Shown here one piece after another: positions 1 through 13,000 of a DNA stretch of 64,000 nt. A program made the position numbers and the translations under genes. Under the pieces are notes generated by a model, which worked only from the letters and a program-made list of their open reading frames with translations, was not told the DNA's origin and did not search any database. Each line of letters begins with the position of its first letter. Position 1 is the stretch's first letter. The DNA is from Monomorium pharaonis (taxonomy: Eukaryota > Arthropoda > Insecta > Hymenoptera > Formicidae). The stretch spans positions 2,252,763 through 2,316,762 of the forward strand of contig NC_050477.1 of the NCBI RefSeq assembly GCF_013373865.1, written 5' to 3'.

Positions 1-1269
1 TACTGCGTCAATATAATTAAAATATATCACACAAATTAGCTAACGAAGATTTATTAATATTCGGAAACACTCCTGCATGAGCTTATACAGATTTACATTA
101 CATTAGTGGAAGTCAGAAATCCGATCTACTGCTATCATCATTCGAATCTTCAAATGTATTAAAATTCGGTAAATGTAATAAAATTCGGTTTCTTAACGCG
201 CGGCACAAATTTAGGATCTTCGATTAAACGATTAACATTTCTCATTTGGTAAGTTCATACAGGAATTTATTCTCGCATTCGCCGTGTAATAATTATGCGC
301 AAAAATCGGAAATCCCGTAGACAATCGGTAATGCCCAGGTACGACGCGTTATACACCTCTTTCTTCGTAAACGGTTGGGACATAAAACAATTATGAGTAA
401 CTTAATGAATGAGGCATTTAAAAAAGAGTTCTTCGGTTTGTCAATTTCCCCTTAAGCGGAATACATGATGCTTCATCGTATCAACGTACGGATTTAATGT
501 ACAATGTTGATATCTGTACATAGTTCAAGGAACTTTCTTACGCAATATACAAGTGATGTATAGATTCATAAAATATCCCATGTACATAAAGTCCAATATA
601 TACACACATATATACATGTATATGTATATATGTATATGTTTAGTGGATGTGATGCATATAACATTTTAAACTTTTTTTAGGCACATTGAGCACACAACAA
701 TGATATACGTACACAACAAGTCTTAGTTACGGGAGCACAATTATATATATATACATAACTTTTGTACATATATATTTTCCAATATAATTAATAATATACA
801 AACTAAACACAGCAGCGATTTTATGATTTCCATTAAATCATAACGCAGCAGAACTTGTATATATTATTGTATATATATATATATATATTCACGTAATATC
901 TATATATCTATATATATATATATATATATCATTGTGAGTAATTAACACTTTATAAAATATTTATTCTATTTCTTTAAGTCTAAAAATATTCATAGATTTG
1001 ATTTACTGCAATGTAGTAAATGTAACATTAATATACGTTTTTTTGTCGTATCTGACGTTTGTACTAGGGAAATATTCAAAAACTGATTATTTTAAAAGCT
1101 GACAATAAGTTTTGTATAACAAATAGTAACAATATTCATCTTTAGAATTAATTATGAAAGATATATTCGTGTAACTATCTTATCTTATATATAAAAAATC
1201 AAAGTTATTTCGCAACGATTCATTATATTAAATTTTATATTTTAATAATTATTGTATCTTCCTTATATG

Positions 1270-1395
1270 TAATACTAGGCAGTATTAAATTGACCAGTAA
1301 TTATTACTTATTTTGAGTATTAAAAGTTAACAGCAGTGTTTCTAATACTTAAAATAAGTATTAATTACTGATCAATTTAATACTATTCAGTATTA
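1270..1395. repeat. Palindromic element with ~53-bp inverted arms (MITE-like)
   Basis: The arm at 1270-1322 is nearly the reverse complement of 1343-1395, with a 20-base spacer between them. Both arms carry TAATACT, a TTAAATTGA core and TACTTATTTT blocks. No coding capacity is present. It resembles a small non-autonomous inverted-repeat transposon or a hairpin; the family is not identified. Confidence 0.6.
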
Positions 1396-2082
1396 TGTTT
1401 ATAAGGGCTTTATATAGGACGCTCTTCTATATTTACTCTCGTTATATTACTCTATCAACGTTTTTAAGTTCATTTGATATATCATTTGAAATGCATTCGC
1501 ACGTGTACATGCATTTTATTTATGAATCTTTTAAAAACAAATCTTCGTTATTGTTTGCGGATTTTGCCAAAAATTAACAATCTCTGTCACTATTATAGTT
1601 TATATCATTAGTTTCCCATATATTATTGTAATCGTATAATCATTGATTTATCTATTGATATCTATAGTGATTAGGCATTTTCATCAGTGCAATAAAACAA
1701 CCAATGTGGCATTAAGTTATCGTACTGATTATGCAAAGAATTGTTAGCTTTTATATCAAGTATAATATGAGGCAGTATAACGTCAAAAATTTTGGTTTGG
1801 ACATGCATTACACAATGTGTTTGCGGCAATAATATGTATCTTGTTTTTCAGCAACAATAAACATTAGAACATTACATACGGTCCCTGTAAAAGTCTGATT
1901 TTTCAATCAGATGAGGCGTAATTGAAAAATATTTCTCATCTCTCTCAATATATATTTAAAAATTATATAGTCGACAATACGTATGCTCCGATAACTAAGG
2001 CAAAATTATGTACACGTGTATAAACATGCTCCATAGATTTAAGAATCTATAAATCTATAGATTTACTTATTATATGTGTATA

Positions 2083-2142
2083 TGTGTGTGTGTGTGTGTG
2101 TATACACACACGCACACACACACATACGCACACGCACGCACG

Positions 2143-2198
<56 letters not shown>
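2083..2198. repeat. (TG)n/(CA)n composite microsatellite
   Basis: A run of TG repeats turns directly into a long CA run, interrupted by CG-containing units. The result is partly self-complementary around 2100. Confidence 0.9.
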
Positions 2199-2200
<2 letters not shown>

Positions 2201-3729
2201 ATATATATGTATAGATCTTCATATATAATTTTTTAATATAATATATATAACACGATACAACGAATACTGTTAGGTGTATCTTAAGGCACTCGTGCGAATA
2301 AAATCTAAAAACATTTGAAACAAATAAAGAAAAACAAAATCTCTAACTTTAATAACAATTCATAAACGTACACACCTAACTATTGTATATTTTTAATTTA
2401 AATATTGGTCCAGAACTAGATTCGATGAAAACGCTTTCACTTCGTGTTGTTAAATTCCCATAAGATAAATTAGGAAATAGCGTTAAACGATCGCCGAATA
2501 TAATCGATCAACCCTGTATTAATATAACTTCTCATTGTAGCCTCTTAACAATTAATATATTGTTAAAACTCCGTCTAAAGCCAGGAACTAGTGCTTTAAG
2601 GAATTGTTTCACCCTTGACACACGTTTTCACACTTTTAGCTAAAATATACAACGCGAAGCGCTTTTCCACTTCTGCATTGTTCATTATCGATCAATATTT
2701 CTGTAGTAAATACATTTTAAATCAAGCTTAAAAATCCAGTGCGAAACAGGTGAAAAGGGAGAATGAAACTATCACTGTATAATATGTAAAACCTGTGTGT
2801 TAACAGAGACTTTGGGGCTAATATATATGTATAGGAGCATCACTATCCAGTGCGTGAACACTGCGCACATAATGAGATATAACGTGTATGTTTAATTTAG
2901 CCCGTTTTTACGGAGAAATTATATATCGTATATTGAGATTGGCTTTAAACTCTCGCTCACTTTAAATTGCTCCTAATATTAATATCACGAGTTTTACTTT
3001 AATAGATCTGTGTTATGGCAATATAGGTACTCTCATCAATATCTAGTAACGCTGTATGCAGATCCTCTTTACAATCTTCTTCAACGCTTACCACAGCTTT
3101 TGCATTATTAATTACAATATGAGCTATGAGACATTGTTTATTTTGCGTGGCCTGTCACATAGCATATTTTAATAAATATAGTAATGGTGACACTGTCGTA
3201 ACAGTTTTCTTTTTACAAAGACATATTTTTTGTCTTCGTATTATACATGATTTCATATCGATAAAAATACACATCGATAAAATATATAAAATAAAATAAC
3301 ATTCAGATAAAATATTACAAATAAAATTGTTTTAATAACAATAACTTTTAAACAAACAACGAAGTAAAAGGATTAGCCGTTTCCAGTACATTTAACACCA
3401 ACAGTGAGAATATATCGACAAATCGATAAATTTATATAAAAATCACAATCGGCTGTTAAGTAAATTTTTCATTACGCAAGATAAATTATTTTAATATCCC
3501 ATAGCTCAAGTTTTTTCATATATTATATATATCTACATGTAATATTGGAATGTTCATTTTTTCCTTGCACATTGTCCCTATAATCAAAGACATGATTGTA
3601 CCATAAAACGTAATTTTAACCGTATACATCTCTCATTAACACAATGTTGCCAGTATACATACTTTTGCAAACTAGAATGACGAATTATATATCCATATGT
3701 ACGCGTGTATGTATATATCTATCTACGTG

Positions 3730-3750
3730 ATATATATATATATGTGTATA

Positions 3751-3796
<46 letters not shown>
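3730..3796. repeat. (TA)n microsatellite
   Basis: Near-pure TA repeat interrupted by a few TG units. Confidence 0.9.
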
Positions 3797-3798
<2 letters not shown>

Positions 3799-4062
3799 GT
3801 CTCTTCATAATATAAATAAAAATTCGCAGTGTGAGCATATTCAGCGGTTGAACATCACTCGTAAAACTTTGTACAAATAAAAGACCGGAGTCTCTTTTGA
3901 AAAGTGTAAATAATCGAACGGGTATTATTTAGTTCTGTTAAAATCTTTGGCTAAAACATCTGATTGCGAGCTAGAAGTGTTCTTCGGGTAACTCTATTTG
4001 TGTTAATGATCACCCGCGTCAGTTGACTTAGCTGAAATCAGCAAACTTTTTAAAGCCGTTCA

Positions 4063-7000
4063 TTATCTAGCAATTAAAATTTCGATGCCGACGCCATTAA
4101 CAGTGGCAGCTGGACTAGTTTTGCGAACCAGCTGCGATATAATATATTTGCATCATCTTTCATTATCTCGCGGATAATGTTTGTAAAAGATTGCACTGTA
4201 AGCCGTTATTATAATCACAGTAACGGTATATCTAGGCTTATAATCCAAATAACTTACTCGCGATTATTTATCAACGTTGTTTTCTTTTCTAGGACTTTCC
4301 TGTATGTGGTCGAAACCCTTTGTGACATCCTGAGAAAGAAAGTAACATGTAACATTTATCATATTTACGTATTAAATATATATTAATAATAAATTAATAA
4401 ATTTAATAAATTAATATTTATTAAATTTATATCTATTAAATAAATGTTAATTTATTATTAAGGGCTAATTATTGTACTGTTAATAATGGTACAATAATTA
4501 ATAATATCAATATTGAATAATAACAGAAGCACACACAATGTAATATACAGAGTACATGTAAGAACTTGTGTAAGAATTACTTATAGATTCAACGAAGAGA
4601 ATGCACAACGTACCTGTACCGCAATTTGTAAAGGCGTTAATTCACCTACGGAGCAATCACTTCGCACAATATTCGCCGGTACTAGCCTAGGGCAGGGTTT
4701 ACCCGTGAAGAGCGTAAATAATGCGTGAATGCTTCTACGTTGTGTCAATTCTATGTGACGGTGTTGGTATCCAGCCAAGTGCCGTCGATGCCGCGATGTC
4801 GTAGGGAACCATCTTTCGCACAGGTTGCAGTACCGTCTGTGCTTTATCGTCGCCTGCAAAAGAAAATAGTATCAGTAAAGAGTATCTCGAATCCATGGGA
4901 GAAAAAAAGAGAACATCTCAAAGAAGATATCCTCTTATTTAATAATTCAGATAATTTTTTTTCTGACCTTTTCGTGATAAGCTAGTTGAGTTATGAAATC
5001 GACAATGGACATCTCGCTCTTCTTATGAACATCCTTCGTATCGCTCTCGATTTTAATACTCGACATTACAATTTCATCGTCCATCAATTTGGATTCCACT
5101 ATACCGAGATCTTCGTTGTCCTGAATCGTAATGACTGGTGGCGATCTAGAGTTCTCTCTGTCTGAATTTGCATCGAAATTCACGTTTACCTCAGGCTGTA
5201 GTACGGGCATGTTATCCTCCTTTGGCTTGACTTCTTTCGCGACGCTCGTGTTATTTTGCTGATCGGTGGATCTCGATATCTTGGGAATTTTGTAGGACGA
5301 TAGTCGATTTTTCTCTTTCCGCTGCGGATCTCGATGGAGAACATCGTCGCTGTGGCCATTCAGACTCTTTCTTTTCTCGTTTAAGTGTACAGTACAAGAC
5401 AAGTTCTTGTTCAATGCAGACTGATCAGACTGTTTAAACGTCTTTAGGGATATCGTATTGCATTCGGGGGTATTTTTTGTCGCTTTTTTGGAATCCATTT
5501 CGCTTTTCTTATGTGATTTCGGTTTCTTCTTCATGAAGGAACTTTTGCTGTGCTTGGAATGTTTCTTATCAGACTTCTCGATGTTTGATATATTTTCAGT
5601 CTTGTGTTTATTTGCCATAGGTGTGGAATTTATCGGAGGCACGACGTCGCCTTGAGGAATGTCATTCGAGGACACCTTTGCGGAGCGGTCGATAGCGAAA
5701 CTCGAACCCTGCTTTTTCTCCGTGGTTGTCTTTAGTCTCATACTATCTGTCGCGCTGCTCTGCATATCGTATTTAGATTTTGAAAGGCACTTCTTCAAGG
5801 TCTCCTTGGCCGCTAAAACTTCCTTAATCAAGGAGTCGTTGCAACAGAAACTTTCCCTCGTTGTAGTGAAACCTGCCGCCTTGCAACACGAAACTTTCGA
5901 TAAGACTTTTTTGACAGAGTCAGCCGAACTGTTCTCCAACACAGAGTCATCATCGTTGTTAATATCGAACTCCGCAATGCGTTTATTTTTTCCGAGTGAA
6001 TTCTTGCCATGAGGAGAAGAATCAAATTTATCGTAACGCTCCAATTTCGCGGTTTGAACGTGACTCGACTCTTCGGACGTAATACGTGGACAGATAGGAT
6101 CGAGTTTCGGCATGGATATATCCGGTATACCTGGGTTGCTGTTGTCCGTGATCTCTAATTCCAACTCGAATTGAGTCGGAATTGCGTCCGCCGAGTACAA
6201 TTGCTCTCTATCGCCATCCTCAACTTCGATATGCCTTTCCAGTTCGCTACTATCATCCGGCGAAGCAGGCAGGATCTCTATAGTCGACTGGCTCTCATCT
6301 GAAGACTCGACTTTAATAACGGCACTGTTGTTCACCTCAAAATTATCTAGCATACTCGCGGAGTCATCTTTGAGCAGATAAGTATCATCCTGTAGAGTGC
6401 AATCGTCCATGTCACTGGAACTCAGACGTCGTTCTTTGTTTATCGTAACTTTGTCGTCGTCCTTCCGTTGCTCTTTGTCAATTCGTAAATTGATTTTTTC
6501 GGTTGTTTCGTTCGTGCCGGACAATTTTACGAAACAGGTTTCCAAATTCGATGTTGCCTTTAGCTCCTTTAACGCGAGTTTGAAGTTTGAGTCGCTTGGA
6601 TGCTTAGTAGGAGTATTTCTCTGGCTAAGCTTGTTTGAGATTGTATCTTCGTCCGCTTGTTCGCGATCGATATCAAAACTATCAGTCTTGTGCTTATTGT
6701 AATGAGAGGTAGCTTTCTGTGAATTAGCTTTTTCAGATGACTGATTGATTTTCTTATCGAACGAGGTAACATCCGCTTCCGATCGCGGATTATTGTCGCG
6801 AGATCTTGATCTATGTCTTTTATTATCCTTTGGATATTCGTCGTTTGTTGACTTATAACCTCTGGGCAAATTCTTCTTCGGAGTAGTGCACGGCGTTTTG
6901 GTATCTCTGAAATATATGTCTGGCACATCGCTGACCTTTCTACAGTCGTAATCTGACATTCTCCTCTGCTTATACTTGGCCGGTTGCAGATCGGATGTAG

Positions 7001-10000
7001 AGTTCGACCTGGACAGTTTGCAGTCACCCTGCTTCTCTTGGCGATGACTATCCCTCCGACTTGCAAACATTTTATCAATAGCTCGTAGCGTATCGGGCAA
7101 CAAAGTTAATTTTAAATCCTTCACCATGTTGTCCAAGATGTGATATCTTTCCAGCTTGACTTCTGGCTGCCACTTCGCGCTTTTCGCGATAACATTCTTG
7201 CAACTCTTGCTCAGTTCACATTTAAACTCCGCGCTAGCCGATGCTCTCTTAATGATCACCTTAGGAATCTTCTCGGAGATGCGTGCCAAAGGATTTTTCT
7301 TCGTTTCACATTCCGACACATTCGTTCGTGTTGAATCGGAGGAGCTGCTGCGTTTCGTGGAATGTTTCATCTCGTCGCGTCCCAATGAACCAGAAAGTCT
7401 CTTGGACTTCTTAACCGGTACTGCTTCTGAATAGTTAGAGCTTTGTCTTTTCCGCGTTACCTCTGGAGATGACGACCTATTTCTTTCTTGTTTTTTCAAT
7501 TTTAGTATAGGTATCTTTTCTTCATACTTTCCTGAATCTCTCGAATCCTGAGAAGTTATACTGTTGCAATCGTCCGCGAGATCAGACCTCGAGGTACTCT
7601 TTATTTTCACCTTTGGTATGGTTTTCTTGATGCTTTTGCGTTTAAGGCAAAGCTCCGCTTCATCATCAGCCCTCAATATTTTATTGGAATGTTTTTCATC
7701 TAGTTTGATCTTCATCTTGGGAATCTTATTCCTAAAACTACTTGACTCGTACATAGAACTTTCGGAATTGCTCTCGTACAAATCCTCGTTCATAAGCAAG
7801 GTCCGATCAGAGATCAAATTTGCTTGAGCAGGAGTCTCTTCATGAACTGACTCGATAGACGGAGTACCTGGACGAGATCTCGCATTTCTGATAATCATCT
7901 TTGGTATCTTCGGATGGCAAATCGACTTGCTATTTACGCTATCCTGTGCAATAGAAGAGGAACCCATCTTTGTAATAAACTTCGAGCTAGATTCACTTTT
8001 CTTAATGACGAGTTTAGGGACCATCTTTGTGTTGGCGTTACAATCCGTCGCACGCAAATATGCTATCTTCTCGTAGTTATTACTGGAAGAAATTTGATTC
8101 TGCTCCTCCTTGTTTTTGTCGTTGCTCGGTGTCGCGTTAGATTCCTCTTCTTGTTTTTCCTCCTTTTCTTTTTCCTCGACCGTTGCCGTCGTCGACTCGA
8201 GTATTGGCATGGGCACGTCGATCGCCTTGTTTTTAATCTCAATCGCGGTTGATTCTTCCGCGTTGATTTGAGGTAGCTCCTTGTTAGTAGTCGACATCCT
8301 CGAGAGAGACAGGTGGCCTAAGAGTGAATTATCTTGAAACGAATTAACCGCGCCTGTGAAATCAATCGTCGCCTCGTCGATGTTGCACAAACGATTAACA
8401 GCGTCCTCCTGGATTTGGCTCGTCTCCCACATCATCGGCACCATGCTGTCCTCCTCCGTGAAATCGTGCTCGGACATCTGCGTTAACACGCATCTGTCCT
8501 CCGTGTAAATCCCGCAATCGGAAGAATCTATGCACAGTAACTTGGAATCGATTATGTTACCGCAATCTTTGGTATTCTCGTTTATTTCCGGTTGTTGTTG
8601 CTGATCTCGTGGCTTATCGCCTTTAATAATGCTCTTGATAACGGTAAATTCCGATATATTTTGCTCGCGCCTCTCGCATGCAAACAGATCGCATACGCTC
8701 TCTTTCTTTCGTAGGTCCAAGGTGAGGGCCGGCGTAGATATTAACGCGGAACAAGTGTCAACCTCGTCATTTCCTTGATCTTTCAATGAAACTTCAGTTG
8801 TCTGCTCATAGTTTTCTGGTTTTTCCGATTGCTGCTCCTCATTGCCTTCTTCATCAAACGTTTGTTCATTCACGAATACGACGTTAGACGGATTATGCGA
8901 GATAATCGGTTCGTCGTTTTCAGATATCGCAAAATCTTTATTATACGCGTTCGGTTCATTCGTTTGATCGTTGTTAATTTCGGTCAGGACATTCGATTCC
9001 GTCGCGGGTGCAGTTTTCTCTTTATCTTTGTGATTGATCGAGGTTGATAAAACTTGTTCATGTACAGTTTCTTGATCTAATAATGCTTGTTCCATAGAAT
9101 CTGACTTATGTTTTCTCAAATCATTGATTTCATCATCTCTCGCCGAATTGTTGATTTTGTCATCTCTCGCCGAATCATTGATTTTGTCATCTCTCGCCGA
9201 GTCGTTGATTTTGTCATCTCTCGCCGAATCGTTGATTTTGTCATTTCTCGTCGAATCATCGATTTCATCATCTCTCACTGAATCATTGATTTCATCTCGT
9301 TCATTTGAGGTAAGCGCCAATTCTTGTACAGTTTCCGTATTTTTTGATTCATCGAGCGAGTCCTTAGATTCGACGTTTAATTTAAATGGACTCGCGACTT
9401 TGGCAGAATCTTCAGAGACTTCTTTCATGTGCGCAATCTTAGCATCGAATTTATCTTCTTTTGGAGAGCCTGTGCAATGAAAGTGTGATTCATCTTTCAC
9501 TTGATGTTCCATCGAGACCTCCTTGTCTTTAACGTAATTCGTAGAATATTGGTCTCCTTCTGGATCGGGAATTTTTTCATTTGTTATTTTGGGACACGAT
9601 CGTGTCTTTTCAACGAGTTCAATCACACAATCTTGCTCTTTGTCTCCATTAAACTGAGATTCTTTTGCATGTTTTGCATGTTCATCATTATCTTGCACAT
9701 TTAATGATGCATTAAGTATGTTTACTGGTTTATCATTAACATCTGTTTCATTTTGATTATTGCATTCATTTTTTTGTTCATTATGTGAAACAGCTTCATG
9801 TCCACATTGCAAATCGTCATCTCGAACTGGACGTAGATCATTAATATAATTACACGTTGTATGAAGCAGCGTTGGATCATTCGTTACGTCACAATTTGAT
9901 TTAAGATTGACGTTGTCAGAAGAGTCTTGCTCCGCAGGCAGAAACGGGAAGGAATCCAGTCGTTTCTGCACTGTAAAGATTTCGCTGAAATTCAACTCTT

Positions 10001-13000
10001 TAACATTATCGCTGCTTCGCCTGCCGATATGAGAGGAATACGACTTGATCGATTCCATCGTCTCCTCCCAATACGCGGGCCTTGGTTCCAAAAATAAGTT
10101 CGATTCACGAAATTCAAACACGGAGCTTTCGTTGTATTCTTTGTCGTACTCAAGATTGTTCGCTGCAAACCCTTTCGACTTACAATGATTAACGCTGGTC
10201 GCAGGTTCACTGTCCAGGTGCACACTTTTGTATTGTTTTTCAAGAACATCCAAATCGACAATATTTTTCTTGTTGCTTTCTTTGTTATCTTCCTGGACGC
10301 TCTTGTTTGTGTAAAGCTTGTCCGCGTCATCGTTGAAGAACTCCAAATGTGATGTCCCTCGGATCTTCGCGCAGTTAACACTTTTATAAGCAGTATTCTT
10401 ACTTGACAAGTACTCATGTGATTTCGCCGCACACTTGGCATCGACAAGATCGAATTCTCTTCTCTTTCCGGTCTCTTCTTCCTTCTTTTTAATGTCTTTT
10501 CTCTTAAATACTTTCCGCAACTTGGAACAATTATAGTAATCGTACGACGGAGATTTCGGAAAATATGGTTCATGGGAGTTACCGTAACTGTCTTTCACGC
10601 GAGCCTCCATAATTAGCTCGTGATACCGAGGATTAGGACTATAAGTTATCTTTCCGTCTTTGGTGGTGTACACAGGAACTGTATTCAGATTCTTCGACTC
10701 ATCCGCGCTAAAAAAGGTCGGATTCACGTAACCGCTGGTGCTTTCATAAAGATCAAAGTTACCAAATCTATCGTCGTCTCTCTTTGATCTTTTCCATCTG
10801 TCAATACGCTTGCAGTCGCCGGCGTCTGCGGTTTCGTTCGGGGCAACGTCAAAGTGATTATAATCGAAATGCACGGGATTATCGTAACCAACATCTTCCG
10901 TGCAGGGTTCATCCGCTGTACCCAAGGAAGTCGACGGAACCGCGCTTAATCTGGACGTGACGCCGTCTTGGCAATTTTTTACACCCCTGCAAGAAGAAGC
11001 GGAAACGGCCGTTTCCTGATAATCTTTCTTCTGCACGTTCACATTCCTCGATCCGTACGGCGAGTTATCCGAAGAGGCTTTCAATTCCTCGTCGCAGAAA
11101 CTAGTAGCGGCAATTTTCCTTTCTGTGTCTTGATGTATGCTTCTCCTTCTAACTACCGCCTGCTCCGATCTTAAAATCTTCAAGGCGTTCGATGCTAGTT
11201 CAGAGTCCGTATTAACATTACCTGAAAGAATATAGTTTTGTAAGATCATACCGCACCTAGATAATTCCATACCATAAACATTCAAAAATGTATCGTTATT
11301 CTCGTATGTATCATTGTTTATTTTTTGCTCTAATAAATTCCGCCTTTTCTTCGAAACAAGAATCTTACCTTCGTTCGTATCCTCCTTAGCCGCGATCAAT
11401 GATTTGAGTCTCATTTCCGTGTCGTCATGATCGTCGTGAGCTTCGTTATACGCGGATGCTTCCTTTACAATGGACGGCGACCGACTACGTCTCTCGTAAT
11501 TTCGGCGATCTGTTTTGTCGCACTGAATTTCCGTTATGCTCGTCGAATTCGATCCCCGTGCACCGTTCGAGATCGAGCTGGTCAAGTGGCCGATGGTTTC
11601 GGCAACAGCGTTTTTAATGTTCTCGTGTAGCAATTTCTCCGTTGTGTTCCGTTCCGTACAAGACACGTTTATCTCGATCTTGATCCCGTCGAGGGAACCA
11701 CCGCCGCTCTTCGTCTCCTCCCTTAAATGCTGCAATCCTTTCTCGTCATCCTTACGCTTTCGATTGACGTTCGTGACCTGAATGGCAAAGTCAGGATTAT
11801 TCACATTCTTGGTTACAAATGTCTTCAGCATGCTCGATGCGTGTTTTCCCTCTTGCTCCTCGGACTTAGACCTTGCCACGTCCCTCGGATACAACTGATT
11901 ACTGCACGGCGATGCGGATCGTTCGTCAGGATTTGACAAACGACGATGTTTCTTGCTCGCTGCATAATCAAAAGCTTCCTGCGTATCTTTACTCTTATCG
12001 TGGGCTTCTCCTACGCTAAGAGATTTGTATTTTATCCTTCTGTACTCCTTCAGAAGCCGCATCCTCTCTGCGCCATCGACGCTAATATTTTCGATCACTT
12101 TTGGTTTATTATGCGAATTACCGTCGGATTCTTCAGGATTTTCAACTGTACAAGACTTATCCTTATTCATCGCCGCCTCTCGACTATGTTTATTGTGACG
12201 TTCGATGGTTTCGTCGCATCTCTCCGTCGTCTCCTTATCTGACAGATATTCCTTTTTGTAAGAAAGCGTCTGGTCGTTTGAGATCAACTTACTACGATCC
12301 GCAAGCCTCGTATGCTGAGAACTTTTCGGGTCCTTCGCATCAATCCTCGCTGATCTGTTACCGTTGGCGCTGTTCTCCGAGGCAAAGTCCTCTTTCGCGA
12401 ACGTCACTTCGGATTTCCTTAACTTATCGCTACTCAAATGTTTCGCGTGTGATGTAGGTGAATTATTTTTAGTGACATCTTCAACCTTGGAATTCCTTGG
12501 AGTATCCTTCGTCGATGATGATACATTTACTCTATTCGTTTGACAAATTATTTCAGTCGAGACGCGTCTTCCGGAACGATTGACGTCATCCCGACTGACA
12601 TCGAAGTCAACGGTGTCAGAATTATTACATTGCGACACGTTTTCGATTTTCGTTGAGTCGCAGTACGATACACGTAACGCACTTGTTTCTGTTAATTTCT
12701 TATGAGCATCCGGATTTGCCGTTTGGGACTCATTAGCACGACGCTCGTTCATTAAATTTTTATTATATATAGATTTATTCTGCGCTCCCGTTGACACAAT
12801 CTTTAATTCATACTCGCCGGAGGTCAGTGTCATGCGCATGCTGGTGGCCTCCACAGTTTCTGTATCATCCATGTCGCCGAGTGCAAATACTTTTTCACCG
12901 TTGTTTGTCGAAACGGAAATACCGTTTACACGTTCCTTACTGCTTGTTGTAGTTTCACTCTTATCGGAAAATTCAAATGTATCGAGAATGGTGTCGTGAC

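Larger units (their letters stand above)
1..4062. other. AT-rich non-coding region, probably 3' UTR/intergenic
   Basis: No reading frame here looks like a gene; the longest are about 60-70 codons with no family resemblance. The stretch is strongly AT-rich. It holds a palindromic element at 1270-1395, a TG/CA tract at 2083-2198 and TA tracts near 895-930 and 3730-3796. Because the minus-strand zinc-finger gene ends at 4063, some of this could be its 3' UTR, but I could not place a transcript end. Confidence 0.6.

Noticed and set aside
4581..4613. Read-through end of the zinc-finger exon (VRCAFSSLNL)
   Set aside because: A consensus donor CAG|GTACGT sits at the junction and an in-phase acceptor at 4131 gives a clean last exon, so splicing is more likely.
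9124..9480. Plus-strand frame of repeated SLAESLIL units
   Set aside because: It is the antisense shadow of the in-frame 27-bp repeat of the giant minus-strand protein.
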